This document shows positions 37,295-45,880 of a stretch of DNA of 64,000 nt, piece by piece. The first letter of the stretch is position 1. Every line of letters begins with the position of its first letter. The stretch comes from Flavobacterium degerlachei (GTDB lineage: Bacteria > Bacteroidota > Bacteroidia > Flavobacteriales > Flavobacteriaceae), in contig NZ_FNMV01000002.1 in assembly GCF_900106645.1 (NCBI RefSeq), positions 186,001 through 250,000 on the forward strand. The letters are read 5' to 3'. Made by a program: the position numbers and the translations under genes. The notes under the pieces are model-generated. The model was not told the origin of the DNA and ran no database searches. It was given only the letters and a program-made list of their open reading frames with translations.

Positions 37295-37348
37295 ACTATT
37301 TAAACAGGTAAAGTATCTTAGTTCTAAGTTGTTTTACCTATAAATAGT
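37295..37348. other. Three-part extended hairpin
   Basis: ACTATTTA (37295-37302) pairs with TAAATAGT (37341-37348), AGGTAAA (37306-37312) with TTTACCT (37333-37339), and CTTA/TAAG forms the tip. It directly follows the S41 gene and may be a terminator or structured RNA. No T-run follows. Confidence 0.45.
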
Positions 37349-37454
37349 ATTACTTACTGTCAAAGGGATTACATTCTATGAAGGAAATAATTGCCTATTT
37401 TCAAGAGATTGGAAAAAAAATAATTTTAAACAACAAAATGCAATTTGTTCCCAT

Positions 37455-37600
37455 CTCCCTGCCCCCGATTGAAGCGCAAAACCCGCAGTTGCGACAGCCT
37501 ACAAAGCCGTGCAAGAAAAGAGCGACCGCAGGAAGCTCCTTTTATGGCCGGATCTGGGCTGTAGAAACGAGGATTTGTAGCGGAAAGCGGGATTTGGCCC
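37455..37600 (+). repeat. Dispersed RNA-like repeat element, copy 1
   Basis: Three blocks match the copy at 52698-52847 in order: CTCCCT.CCCCCGATTGAA.CG at the 5' end, an AAGAGC.../GGAAGCTCCTTTT hairpin in the middle, and TTGTAG.GGAAAGCGGGA near the 3' end. Both lie in long intergenic gaps. A short frame crossing it (37378-37623) is rejected as coding. Confidence 0.65.
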
Positions 37601-37664
37601 AAATAAAAAACACTTCTTTTTGAAAATATTTGCCAAATTAAATTTATAAAAGTTTACAAACGCT

Positions 37665-37672
37665 TATTTTTG
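37665..37672 (+). promoter_or_regulatory. RlmD promoter -7, nearly leaderless
   Basis: TATTTTTG ends 4 bases before the ATG at 37677, so transcription would start at or next to the start codon, giving a leaderless mRNA. Confidence 0.5.
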
Positions 37673-37676
37673 CGCC

Positions 37677-39089
37677 ATGGCTAAGAAAAATACAGACAAA
37701 GTTGTCTTTCATCAGATAAAAGTCCTTGATGCAGGTGCAAAAGGCGTATCAGTTGCGAAAGCTCCTGATGGGAAAGTAGTGTTTATCCCAAATGTGGTTC
37801 CGGGTGATGTGGTTGACGTGCAAACGTTTAAAAAGCGCAAGTCCTATTATGAAGGGAAAGCAGTACTTTTTCATGAATATTCAGAACATCGTACTGAACC
37901 TGTTTGCGAGCACTTTGGTGTTTGTGGAGGTTGTAAATGGCAAAATATGAAATACAGCCAACAGTTGTATTACAAGCAAAATGAGGTTTTGAACCATTTG
38001 CAACGCATAGGAAAAGTAGAACTTCCTGAATTTGAACCTATTTTAGGTTCTGAAAAACAGTTTTTCTACAGAAACAAAATGGAATTTTCGTTTTCTAACA
38101 GCCGTTGGTTAACTGAAGCAGAAATTGCAAGTACCGAAGACTTAGGAAACAGAAATGCACTTGGTTTTCACATTCCGAAAATGTGGGATAAAATCCTGGA
38201 CATCAACAAATGTCACCTTCAAGAAGATCCATCAAATGCGATCAGAAACGAAGTGAGAGATTTTGCTAATGCAAACGGGCTGACTTTCTTTAACCCAAGA
38301 GAACATTCTGGTTTATTAAGAACTTTAATGTTACGTACGTCTTCAACTGGCGAAATCATGGTTTTGATTCAGTTTTTTGAAAATGACAAAGCTAACAGAG
38401 AATTAATCCTAGATCATTTATACGAGAAGTTCCCGCAAATTACTTCATTACAATATGTGGTGAACGCTAAGGCAAATGATACCTTATATGATACAGATAT
38501 AAAACTGTATAAAGGTCGTGACTATATCCTAGAAGAAATGGAAGGTTTGAAATTCAGCATTAATGCTAAATCTTTTTACCAAACCAATTCAGACCAAGCT
38601 TACGAGCTATACAAAATAACACGTGATTTTGCAGGACTTACTGGAAATGAAATCGTGTATGATTTATATACTGGAACAGGTACTATTGCTCAGTTTGTTT
38701 CTAAAAAAGCAAAGAAAGTAATAGGTGTAGAAAGTGTTCCTGATGCAATTAAAGATGCTAAAGCGAATGCGGTGCGCAATGAAATCACAAATTGTGAGTT
38801 CTTTGTAGGAGACATGAAAGTGGTTTTTAACGATGAGTTCATCGCACAACATGGTCATCCAGACGTTATTATTACTGATCCACCAAGAGACGGAATGCAT
38901 AAAGACGTGGTTGAACAAATCATGAAAATTGCTCCAGATAAAGTGGTGTATGTAAGTTGTAACTCGGCCACACAAGCACGTGATTTAGCGTTGATGGACG
39001 AGAAATACAAAGTAACTCGCGTGCGACCTGTAGATATGTTTCCACAAACGCATCACGTTGAAAACGTAGTACTTCTTGAAAAGAGATAA
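37677..39089 (+). CDS. rlmD: 23S rRNA (uracil-1939-C5)-methyltransferase RlmD
   Basis: A 470-aa RNA m5U methyltransferase. A TRAM domain (about 1-70) is followed by Cys residues of the [4Fe-4S] motif (CEHFGVCGGCKWQ). The SAM-binding segment is VYDLYTGTGTIA and the catalytic Cys is in VYVSCNSATQARDL. Rather than TrmA it is the RlmD type, given the TRAM domain and Fe-S cysteines. It probably modifies 23S rRNA. Confidence 0.88.
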   Translation: MAKKNTDKVVFHQIKVLDAGAKGVSVAKAPDGKVVFIPNVVPGDVVDVQTFKKRKSYYEGKAVLFHEYSEHRTEPVCEHFGVCGGCKWQNMKYSQQLYYKQNEVLNHLQRIGKVELPEFEPILGSEKQFFYRNKMEFSFSNSRWLTEAEIASTEDLGNRNALGFHIPKMWDKILDINKCHLQEDPSNAIRNEVRDFANANGLTFFNPREHSGLLRTLMLRTSSTGEIMVLIQFFENDKANRELILDHLYEKFPQITSLQYVVNAKANDTLYDTDIKLYKGRDYILEEMEGLKFSINAKSFYQTNSDQAYELYKITRDFAGLTGNEIVYDLYTGTGTIAQFVSKKAKKVIGVESVPDAIKDAKANAVRNEITNCEFFVGDMKVVFNDEFIAQHGHPDVIITDPPRDGMHKDVVEQIMKIAPDKVVYVSCNSATQARDLALMDEKYKVTRVRPVDMFPQTHHVENVVLLEKR

Positions 39090-39117
39090 GGTTTCTGATT
39101 TAAGAATTGTGATTTTT

Positions 39118-39157
39118 GATTGCTGATTTTTTTTTTAAAGATCTGAAATCAGCAATC
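39118..39157. other. 12-bp inverted repeat after rlmD
   Basis: GATTGCTGATTT (39118-39129) pairs with AAATCAGCAATC (39146-39157) in the rlmD-DUF6452 gap; a possible terminator. Confidence 0.5.
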
Positions 39158-39189
39158 GTTAATCTACAATCTTCATTCAATATTATTAT

Positions 39190-39711
39190 ATGAAAAAAAT
39201 AATTCTTCTAGTATTAGCTATTGCCTTCACTTTCTCCGGTTGTGAGAAAGATGATATTTGTGATGCAGATACAATCACCACTCCCCGATTGGTCATTTCG
39301 TTTTACGACATAAACAATCCATCTGAATTGAAAAGCGTTACTGATCTAACCATAATTGGAGAAGGAAAGACCGAAGGAATTACTTTCAATGAGAGCACCC
39401 TCGTTAACGGGAGTACCGTTTCGATCCCATTAAAAATAGACGCTGATGCCACTAGTTTTAGTTTTATTTTAAATTATGGCAATTCAGATACTGCCTTGGT
39501 AAATGAAGACGAATTAAAACTTAATTATTCTAGAGAAAATGTTTTTGTTTCTAGAGCCTGTGGTTTTAAAACAGAATTCACTTTAGACCCTATAACGCCT
39601 TATGTTCATACTGACGCAGCGGTAGCTGATGAAAAGTGGATTCAATATATTGCAGTCAAAAACAGCACGATCGATAACGAAAATGAAACACACCTTGAAA
39701 TATATTTTTAG
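39190..39711 (+). CDS. DUF6452 family lipoprotein
   Basis: A 173-aa lipoprotein (lipobox FTFSGC, Cys18) with the DUF6452 pattern CDADTITTPRLVISFYD. Function unknown. Its 3' end overlaps the DUF6048 gene by 29 bp, so they are a translationally coupled pair, often found next to rlmD in Flavobacteriia. Confidence 0.8.
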   Translation: MKKIILLVLAIAFTFSGCEKDDICDADTITTPRLVISFYDINNPSELKSVTDLTIIGEGKTEGITFNESTLVNGSTVSIPLKIDADATSFSFILNYGNSDTALVNEDELKLNYSRENVFVSRACGFKTEFTLDPITPYVHTDAAVADEKWIQYIAVKNSTIDNENETHLEIYF

Positions 39712-40519
39712 TATTTGCCTCGTTTTTTCTCTGTTTTTAGTTCAAGCACAGGAGACTACCACACTGAAAAACACTATTGACAGCACTAGTACGGAGGCTA
39801 TAATTCCTGATAACGGGAATTTAAAGACCGTAAAATTGCCTGAAGAACAACAACAGGTAGTGGTTCCTGCTAAAACAAATCGATACGGCTTGCGTGTAGG
39901 TGTTGATTTATATAAACTGACTCGCGGTTTGTATGACAGTGACTATAAAGGAATTGAGTTTGTGGGAGATTACCGACTGACAAAAAAATATTATTTGGCT
40001 GCCGAATTAGGTAATGAAAATAAAACTACTGATGACACTCGATTGAATTTTACCACTAAAGGTTCTTATCTAAAAGCAGGTTTTGATTACAATGCCTATG
40101 AAAACTGGTTAGATATGGAGAATATTATCTCTATTGGTTTGCGATATGGTTTCAGTACTTTCAACCAAGAACTCAACAGTTACAAAATATACAATGCCAA
40201 TCCTTATTTTGGTGAAATACCATCAATTGCATCCGGAGAAAAATTCAACGGATTAACTGCAAGCTGGATTGAAGTGGTGGCAGGTGTCAAAGCAAAAGTG
40301 TTTGACAACGTATTTATGGGTTTCAGCCTTCGTTTAAACCTATTAGTTTCCAATAAAACGCCAGACAATTTTGAGAACCTATACATCCCTGGATTCAATA
40401 GAACTTATGATGGTGATTTTGGAGTAGGATTCAATTATACCGTTAGCTATTTCATTCCTCTTTATAAAAAGAAAGTAGAAGCAGTTGTCGTTCCTAAAAA
40501 ACCACAGCCAAAAAGATAA
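39683..40519 (+). CDS. DUF6048 family outer membrane protein
   Basis: A 278-aa protein starting at MKHTLKYIFSICL (ATG 39683), with a signal peptide ending VQAQE. A beta-barrel pattern fits: alternating strands, GLRVGVDLYKLTRG, and a C-terminal pattern ending YFIPLYKKK. The DUF6048 fold is predicted to be an outer-membrane barrel. It overlaps the DUF6452 lipoprotein gene, suggesting a complex. Function unknown. Confidence 0.75.
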   Translation: MKHTLKYIFSICLVFSLFLVQAQETTTLKNTIDSTSTEAIIPDNGNLKTVKLPEEQQQVVVPAKTNRYGLRVGVDLYKLTRGLYDSDYKGIEFVGDYRLTKKYYLAAELGNENKTTDDTRLNFTTKGSYLKAGFDYNAYENWLDMENIISIGLRYGFSTFNQELNSYKIYNANPYFGEIPSIASGEKFNGLTASWIEVVAGVKAKVFDNVFMGFSLRLNLLVSNKTPDNFENLYIPGFNRTYDGDFGVGFNYTVSYFIPLYKKKVEAVVVPKKPQPKR

Positions 40520-40541
40520 ATTTTCTAATCTATAGAACAGT

Positions 40542-40585
40542 AAAAAGGAGCTAATTATAAAAATATAATTAGCTCCTTTTTTTTT
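40542..40585. terminator. Bidirectional terminator
   Basis: An 18-bp stem, 40542-40559/40564-40581 (core GGAGCTAATTATA), has A and T runs, between converging genes. Confidence 0.9.
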
Positions 40586-40602
40586 ATGTTGCAATCAACA
40601 AA

Positions 40603-40839
40603 TTATCCTATTTCTTTCACCCCTTTGGCAAAAATCCATTTCATAAATAATCTCTCGCCGTCTTTGGTTTTTACTGCCTGAAACTTTGGAGATAAAAGCG
40701 TACCTACAATAAATGCAGTACCAGGAATCCACAATCCAGTTAATTCAGTATAACGTTCCACTAAATAGCGTGCTGAAATGAATAATATTGCGAAACACCC
40801 TAGTTGGTATAAAAATGCTCTTATTTGTAATTTTGTCAT
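40603..40839 (-). CDS. Small membrane protein (hypothetical)
   Basis: A 78-aa protein with two hydrophobic segments (about 7-24 and 34-50) and a C-terminal charged tail. No family recognised. It lies alone between the converging DUF6048 gene and the THUMP methyltransferase. Confidence 0.6.
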   Translation of the reverse strand: MTKLQIRAFLYQLGCFAILFISARYLVERYTELTGLWIPGTAFIVGTLLSPKFQAVKTKDGERLFMKWIFAKGVKEIG

Positions 40840-40957
40840 TATATTATATTTTATTTTTCGTTTAAAGTTTAAGTTTTAAGGTTTAAAAAAGTTGGAAAAT
40901 GATTACGCTCCACAAACACCCATCATTCTTTTTTCTATACTCTGTATTCTTTACTCT

Positions 40958-42166
40958 TTATTCTTTATTCTCTTCAATCTCTTTTCCCTCAATTTCATCG
41001 TCCTTTTCAGTCACCTGAAATTTAGTTCTCTTACTTCCTTCGTACATTTCGTATTTTACTAAACGTGCTTCAATACTTGCATTAAAAAGTTTGATTTTTC
41101 TTGAAGGTTTCAGTCCAACAAATTTCAAAGCTTCTAGATTTCCAGTAATAAACCAAGCGTTAGTTCCAGGATAGTTTTTCTTAAGCGTATCGCCAATGTT
41201 TTTGTAGAATTCTTCCATGTGAATATCCAATCGTTCATCATACGGCGGATTGAAAACCATATGCAGTTTTCCTTGAGTAGTTTTTTCAGTATCAAAGAAA
41301 TTTTGCTCTTCAATAGTGATGTATTCGTCAAGATTAGCATTCTTGATATTGTCTTTGGCTTTTTGAACTGCTGATGGTGCTTTGTCAAAACCTTTTATCG
41401 TGTAATGAAATTCACGCACTCTTTTCAATAAACTGTCTGTGATATTGTCAAACAATTCATTGTCCCAATCATGCCATTTTTCGAAAGCAAATTCTTTACG
41501 GTTAATGTTTGCCGGAATATTACAAGCAATCATAGCCGCTTCAGCAAGAAAAGTTCCAGAACCACACATCGGGTCTAAGAAATCACCTTGACCGTCCCAA
41601 CCTGAAAGTAATAAAACTCCTGCTGCTAGTACTTCGTTGATAGGTGCAATATTCGTTGCTGTTCTGTATCCACGTTGGTGCAATGAATTTCCTGAAGTAT
41701 CTAATGCTACTGAAACTTGGTCTCTGTCAATATGAATATTGATTCTTAAATCAGGATGTATCTTATCAATACTTGGACGTTGTCCTGTTCTTTCTCTAAA
41801 TTGATCTACAATCGCATCCTTACATTTCTGTGAAACGAATTCAGAATGATTAAAATTATCCGAGTGAACGGTAGCGTCAATCACAAAAGTCTGATTGGCG
41901 TTAATATATCTTGACCAGTTTACACCAGAAATTCCTTTATATAAAGCTTGTTCGTTGTTTGCCTTAAAAAAATAAATGGGTTTTAAGATTTTTAATGCCG
42001 TACGCAAAGATAAATTCGCTTTGTACATAAATCCTTTATCCCCCTTAAAACTTACCATTCTTACCCCTTGTTCAACGTCTTGTGCGCCTAACATCAGTAA
42101 TTCCTTTGCTAATATTTCTTCAAAACCAAAAAAGGTTTTGGCAACCATCTTAAAATTATTTTCCAT
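40958..42166 (-). CDS. THUMP-domain RNA methyltransferase (RlmL-like)
   Basis: A 402-aa class I SAM-dependent methyltransferase with an N-terminal THUMP domain (about 1-165). The SAM-binding and catalytic motifs are DPMCGSGTFLAEAAMI and FNPPYDERL (NPPY motif). It resembles the N-terminal half of RlmKL, which makes m2G2445 in 23S rRNA, without the fused RlmK half. The specific base is inferred. Confidence 0.85.
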   Translation of the reverse strand: MENNFKMVAKTFFGFEEILAKELLMLGAQDVEQGVRMVSFKGDKGFMYKANLSLRTALKILKPIYFFKANNEQALYKGISGVNWSRYINANQTFVIDATVHSDNFNHSEFVSQKCKDAIVDQFRERTGQRPSIDKIHPDLRINIHIDRDQVSVALDTSGNSLHQRGYRTATNIAPINEVLAAGVLLLSGWDGQGDFLDPMCGSGTFLAEAAMIACNIPANINRKEFAFEKWHDWDNELFDNITDSLLKRVREFHYTIKGFDKAPSAVQKAKDNIKNANLDEYITIEEQNFFDTEKTTQGKLHMVFNPPYDERLDIHMEEFYKNIGDTLKKNYPGTNAWFITGNLEALKFVGLKPSRKIKLFNASIEARLVKYEMYEGSKRTKFQVTEKDDEIEGKEIEENKE

Positions 42167-42290
42167 CTTTTTGTGTCAATTAAAACAAGCATTTTCTATA
42201 TAAAATTCTGCCTGTAATAAAAATTTTAGTATTTGTTACGAGAATGTCCTTGTATATACCCGTATTCGTTATTTTTCAGCAAAAATACAC

Positions 42291-42298
42291 TAAATTTG
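42291..42298 (+). promoter_or_regulatory. Promoter -7 for the methyltransferase gene
   Basis: TAAATTTG fits TAnnTTTG, 29 bp before ATG 42327. A minus-strand TATTTTTG overlaps nearby (42280-42287) and may serve the divergent THUMP gene. Confidence 0.5.
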
Positions 42299-42326
42299 CC
42301 GGATAGAATAAATTGAAAAAGAATAA

Positions 42327-43091
42327 ATGTCTGAAGAACAAAAACCAACGATAATAAATCAAGATCAACCAACTCAAACTTGGTTCAGTTCATGGTTCGA
42401 TACACCTTACTACCACATCCTTTATAAAGACCGTAATTACAGGGAAGCGCAGATTTTCATGGATAATCTAACGCACTACCTTAACCTTCCGGAAAAAGCA
42501 AAAGTGCTTGATTTGGCCTGCGGAAAAGGGCGTCACTCTATTTACCTTAACCAATTAGACTTTGATGTTTTGGGTGCTGATTTATCAGAAAACAGTATAG
42601 CCGAAGCCAATAAAAATGCCAATGAAACTTTGCATTTTAAAGTGCACGACATGCGCGAGCCTTTTGAAGAGAAGTACGATGCTATTTTCAATTTATTTAC
42701 CAGTTTTGGCTATTTTGAAAATGACGAAGACAATCTTACGACTTTAAAAGCAATCAAAGAGAGTTTATCTGAATATGGATTTGCCGTGATTGACTTTATG
42801 AACGTGGCTCAAGTCCTAAACTCCTTAGTTCCTGAAGAAACAAAAACAGTTGATGATATTGATTTTCATATCAAACGCTATTTGAAAGACGGTCATATCT
42901 ATAAAGAAATTGACTTTGAGGACAAAGGACAAAAATTTCATTTCACTGAAAAGGTAAAAGCCTTGACCCTTCAAGATTTTGAAACCTTAATGGAAGAAGC
43001 TGGCATCTATTTGTTGGACATTTTTGGAGATTACAAATTGAAAAAATTCCACAAGGCGGAAAGCGAAAGGTTAATTATGATTTTTAAATAA
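42327..43091 (+). CDS. Class I SAM-dependent methyltransferase
   Basis: A 254-aa Rossmann-fold enzyme. Motif I is VLDLACGKGRHSI, followed by LGADLSENSI. The substrate is unknown. The zinc-type ZIP transporter follows 44 bp downstream. Confidence 0.85.
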   Translation: MSEEQKPTIINQDQPTQTWFSSWFDTPYYHILYKDRNYREAQIFMDNLTHYLNLPEKAKVLDLACGKGRHSIYLNQLDFDVLGADLSENSIAEANKNANETLHFKVHDMREPFEEKYDAIFNLFTSFGYFENDEDNLTTLKAIKESLSEYGFAVIDFMNVAQVLNSLVPEETKTVDDIDFHIKRYLKDGHIYKEIDFEDKGQKFHFTEKVKALTLQDFETLMEEAGIYLLDIFGDYKLKKFHKAESERLIMIFK

Positions 43092-43135
43092 CAGATAGAT
43101 TAAACGGTTAAACAAATAAACGGGTAAGCAAAAAC

Positions 43136-43807
43136 ATGAATTATCTTTTACCATTACTATCCGTACTATTAGGATATGTTATAGCATTGGTTTTAAAACC
43201 AAAAAACAAAACCAACCTTAAGCTATTGTTGGCTTTCAGTGGTTCTTTCTTACTTTCATTAACCGTAATGCATCTTTTACCGGATGTTTACGAAAGCCAT
43301 GAAGAGAACATTGGTGTCTTTATCATGCTGGGAATTTTATTCCAAATCATACTCGAGTTCTTCTCAAAAGGAGCAGAACACGGTCACGTACACGGTCATG
43401 TAAATATGTCTCACATCCCTTGGTTGTTATTCGTTAGCCTTTGTATACATGCTTTCCTGGAAGGTTTCCCTGTAGGTCATCATCATGATAATCTCGCCAT
43501 AGGTATAGCTATTCATCATTTGCCTATTGCCATTATCCTGACTACCTTTTTTATTAACTCACACTTAAACAAAAAAGCCATTTTTGCCTTCATGATTACC
43601 TTTGCAATTATGACTCCATTAGGAACCTTTGTATCTGATTATTTACCTGTTTTAAATCAGTATACTACACAAATTACAGCCGTTGTCATTGGGATATTAT
43701 TCCATATTTCATCGACTATTATTTTTGAAAGCAGCGAAGGACATAAATTCAATATCGCCAAAGTTTCCATGATTGTTCTAGGAATTGCATTGGCATATTT
43801 TCTATGA
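43136..43807 (+). CDS. ZIP family metal transporter
   Basis: A 223-aa protein with about seven TM segments. The metal-binding TM motif is HAFLEGFPVGHHHDNLA, followed by AIAIHHLPIAI. A His-rich cytoplasmic loop (HGHVHGHVNMSH) lies in the middle, a common ZIP feature. It probably moves Zn2+ or related divalent ions inward. Confidence 0.88.
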   Translation: MNYLLPLLSVLLGYVIALVLKPKNKTNLKLLLAFSGSFLLSLTVMHLLPDVYESHEENIGVFIMLGILFQIILEFFSKGAEHGHVHGHVNMSHIPWLLFVSLCIHAFLEGFPVGHHHDNLAIGIAIHHLPIAIILTTFFINSHLNKKAIFAFMITFAIMTPLGTFVSDYLPVLNQYTTQITAVVIGILFHISSTIIFESSEGHKFNIAKVSMIVLGIALAYFL

Positions 43808-43810
43808 TTT

Positions 43811-44010
43811 TGGGCGTGACCACACTTCCACTATCGTTACAGCGCGGTCGGGCTATACGCTTCAAATGAAATTCACCGAATTCCGACTAAAATAAAAATA
43901 ATATGAAGTAATCTTTTTATTTAAAAAAACAAAAAGGATTTACGCCGCAAACGAAGTTCACCGAACTCCGATAAAAAAAAATAAAAGTGAGGTACTCCCT
44001 CACGCAAAAT
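43811..44010 (-). repeat. Dispersed RNA-like repeat element with paired hairpins
   Basis: A closing stem pairs GCGTGA (43814-43819) with TCACGC (44000-44005). An internal stem pairs ATCTTTTT (43911-43918) with AAAAAGGAT (43931-43939). Two related hairpins lie inside: AATTC/GAATT (43870-43882) and AGTTC/GAACT (43955-43967). GGTCGGGCTATACGC is another conserved-looking block. Orientation is uncertain. Confidence 0.55.
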
Positions 44011-44030
44011 AATCAGTCACAACCCATGAA

Positions 44031-44061
44031 TTGTTACTTCATGTAAAACTTTGTAACTTTG
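44031..44061 (+). promoter_or_regulatory. Promoter of murQ
   Basis: TTG (44031-44033), N20, then TAACTTTG (44054-44061): a good match to the Bacteroidota -33/-7 consensus, 30 bp before the murQ ATG. Confidence 0.65.
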
Positions 44062-44091
44062 AATCTTTGCAACTTTGAACCGCTATAAAAA

Positions 44092-44910
44092 ATGACATTC
44101 ATTAAAACCACAGAACAATCCTCAAAATACGAACATTTGGAAAAAATGTCCGTTCAAGAGTTGCTTACAAACATCAATCAGGAAGACAAAACGGTTCCAT
44201 TAGCTGTTGAAAAAGCCCTACCACAAATTGAAACTTTGGTGATTCAAATTGTCGCTAAAATGAAACAAGGAGGTAGACTTTTTTACATTGGTGCAGGAAC
44301 TTCAGGACGATTGGGAGTTGTGGACGCATCAGAGTGTCCGCCTACTTTTGGCGTTCCTTTTGATATGGTAGTAGGTATTATTGCAGGTGGTGACACGGCG
44401 ATTCGTAGAGCGGTAGAAAATGCCGAAGACAATGCTACCCAAGCTTGGAAAGATTTAGAAGAATATCATATAAATGAGAATGACGTTGTAGTGGGAATTG
44501 CAGCCTCAGGAACAACTCCTTATGTGATTGGAGGATTGCAGACTTGTAATGAAAACAACATTATCACAGGAAGTATTTCCTGTAATGCAGCAAGTCCGCT
44601 TTCGCAAACAGCACAGTTTCCTATCGACGTAGTTGTAGGTCCTGAATTTGTAACTGGAAGCTCCAGAATGAAAGCAGGAACAGCTCAGAAATTAGTGTTA
44701 AACATGATTTCGACAGCCACCATGATTCAATTGGGTAAAGTCAAAGGAAACAAAATGGTCGATATGCAACTGAGCAACAGCAAACTCGTTGACCGCGGAA
44801 CAAAAATGATTATGGGAGAGATTCCAGTCAGTTATGAGGAAGCAGCAAAATTATTAGAAACACACGGAAGTGTCCGCAAAGCAGTTGACTCTTATAATAA
44901 TAAACAGTAA
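44092..44910 (+). CDS. murQ: N-acetylmuramic acid 6-phosphate etherase
   Basis: A 272-aa SIS-domain enzyme that cleaves the lactyl ether of MurNAc-6-P during cell-wall recycling. It has the GRLFYIGAGTSGRLGVVDASECPPTFG block (quoted as a motif), GIAASGTTPYVIGGL and GSSRMKAGTAQKLVLN. It is slightly shorter than the E. coli enzyme (~300 aa) but complete. It stands alone, with no kinase neighbour (anmK, murP). Confidence 0.92.
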   Translation: MTFIKTTEQSSKYEHLEKMSVQELLTNINQEDKTVPLAVEKALPQIETLVIQIVAKMKQGGRLFYIGAGTSGRLGVVDASECPPTFGVPFDMVVGIIAGGDTAIRRAVENAEDNATQAWKDLEEYHINENDVVVGIAASGTTPYVIGGLQTCNENNIITGSISCNAASPLSQTAQFPIDVVVGPEFVTGSSRMKAGTAQKLVLNMISTATMIQLGKVKGNKMVDMQLSNSKLVDRGTKMIMGEIPVSYEEAAKLLETHGSVRKAVDSYNNKQ

Positions 44911-44911
44911 A

Positions 44912-44945
44912 CAGTGTTCAGTGTTCAGTGTTCAGTGTTCAGTGT
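44912..44945. repeat. 7-bp tandem repeat
   Basis: CAGTGTT repeated four full times plus a partial unit after murQ; further degenerate copies run to 45030. Confidence 0.9.
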
Positions 44946-45079
44946 ATAATAAAGAGAAACGATAATTAGTAAACAGTGTTCAGTATGCAGTAATTAGAAG
45001 CAGTGTTCAGTAATTAGGAACGATAAGTAGTAAACTGTTTTCCGTAAACAAAATAACCTGAAACTTTAAACAAAAATTA

Positions 45080-45301
45080 ATGGCGACAAATAAGAACATA
45101 CTATCCAAGGGAATCAAATACTTATCAGGGGCTTTGCCGTTGATGTTTATTGGCCCCTCGCTCATTTATAATGCGTTTATGAATAAACAAAACGTTTGGC
45201 ATTATCTCGTTTTGGCAATCGGAATTATAGCTTGTCTGGGTGCAATGTTCCTCATGTATTTAGGTTTAAAAACAATCATGAAAAGCTTATTTAACGACTA
45301 A
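45080..45301 (+). CDS. DUF6095 family small membrane protein
   Basis: A 73-aa protein with two TM segments and the DUF6095 pattern GIKYLSGALPLMFIGPS. Its stop overlaps the start of the pentapeptide-repeat gene (TAATG at 45299-45303), so they are coupled. Function unknown. Confidence 0.75.
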   Translation: MATNKNILSKGIKYLSGALPLMFIGPSLIYNAFMNKQNVWHYLVLAIGIIACLGAMFLMYLGLKTIMKSLFND

Positions 45302-45873
45302 TGGAAGACCTTATACACATTCAAAAGACATTTGAAAAAGTTGTTTTCGTCAACAAGAGAGTAAACAATAGAGAATTTGAGGATTGTACCTTTAAAAAAT
45401 GTGATTTCTCTAACAGTGATTTCTCTAACAATACCTTTATGGATTGCGAGTTCATCGATTGCAATCTTTCGATGACACAATTGATTGGAACAAGTATGAA
45501 AACAGTCAATTTTACTAATTGTAAATTGATGGGAATTCAATTTAACAGTTGTACTGATTTCTTGTTTGGAGTGAATTTTCAGGATTGCGTATTGGATTAC
45601 TCTTCTTTTGCGAACAAAAAAATGCCCAAAACAAAGTTCAACAACTGCTCGATGAAAGAGGTTAGTTTCGTAGGAACTATCCTTATCCAATCGGTTTTTG
45701 ACAACTGCAATTTAGATGACGCCATTTTTAATGATACGCAATTAAAAGAAGTCAATTTCTTAACCGCTTACAATTATAAAATCGATCCCGAGTTTAACCC
45801 GATGAAAAAAGCACGCTTTTCGACTCAAGGAATACCAGGACTTTTGGATAAATATGATATTAAAATTCAATAA
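45301..45873 (+). CDS. Pentapeptide-repeat protein
   Basis: A 190-aa protein with pentapeptide repeats (FEDCTFKKCDFSNSDFSNNT type) forming a right-handed beta-helix. Such proteins may mimic DNA and protect topoisomerases (as Qnr does) or act as scaffolds; with parC/parE in the next ~1-4 kb this is noted but unproven. It overlaps the upstream DUF6095 gene. Confidence 0.8.
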   Translation: MEDLIHIQKTFEKVVFVNKRVNNREFEDCTFKKCDFSNSDFSNNTFMDCEFIDCNLSMTQLIGTSMKTVNFTNCKLMGIQFNSCTDFLFGVNFQDCVLDYSSFANKKMPKTKFNNCSMKEVSFVGTILIQSVFDNCNLDDAIFNDTQLKEVNFLTAYNYKIDPEFNPMKKARFSTQGIPGLLDKYDIKIQ

Positions 45874-45880
45874 CAACAAC

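Noticed and set aside
37378-37623. 81-aa frame before rlmD
   Set aside because: Overlaps the dispersed repeat copy 1; the peptide follows the repeat, not a gene.
40936-40975. TTCTTTATTC-type short repeats
   Set aside because: Low-complexity stretch common in AT-rich intergenic DNA; no structure seen.
44912-45040. CRISPR-like repeats
   Set aside because: The repeat units are 7 bp, contiguous and degenerate, with no spacers and no cas genes.
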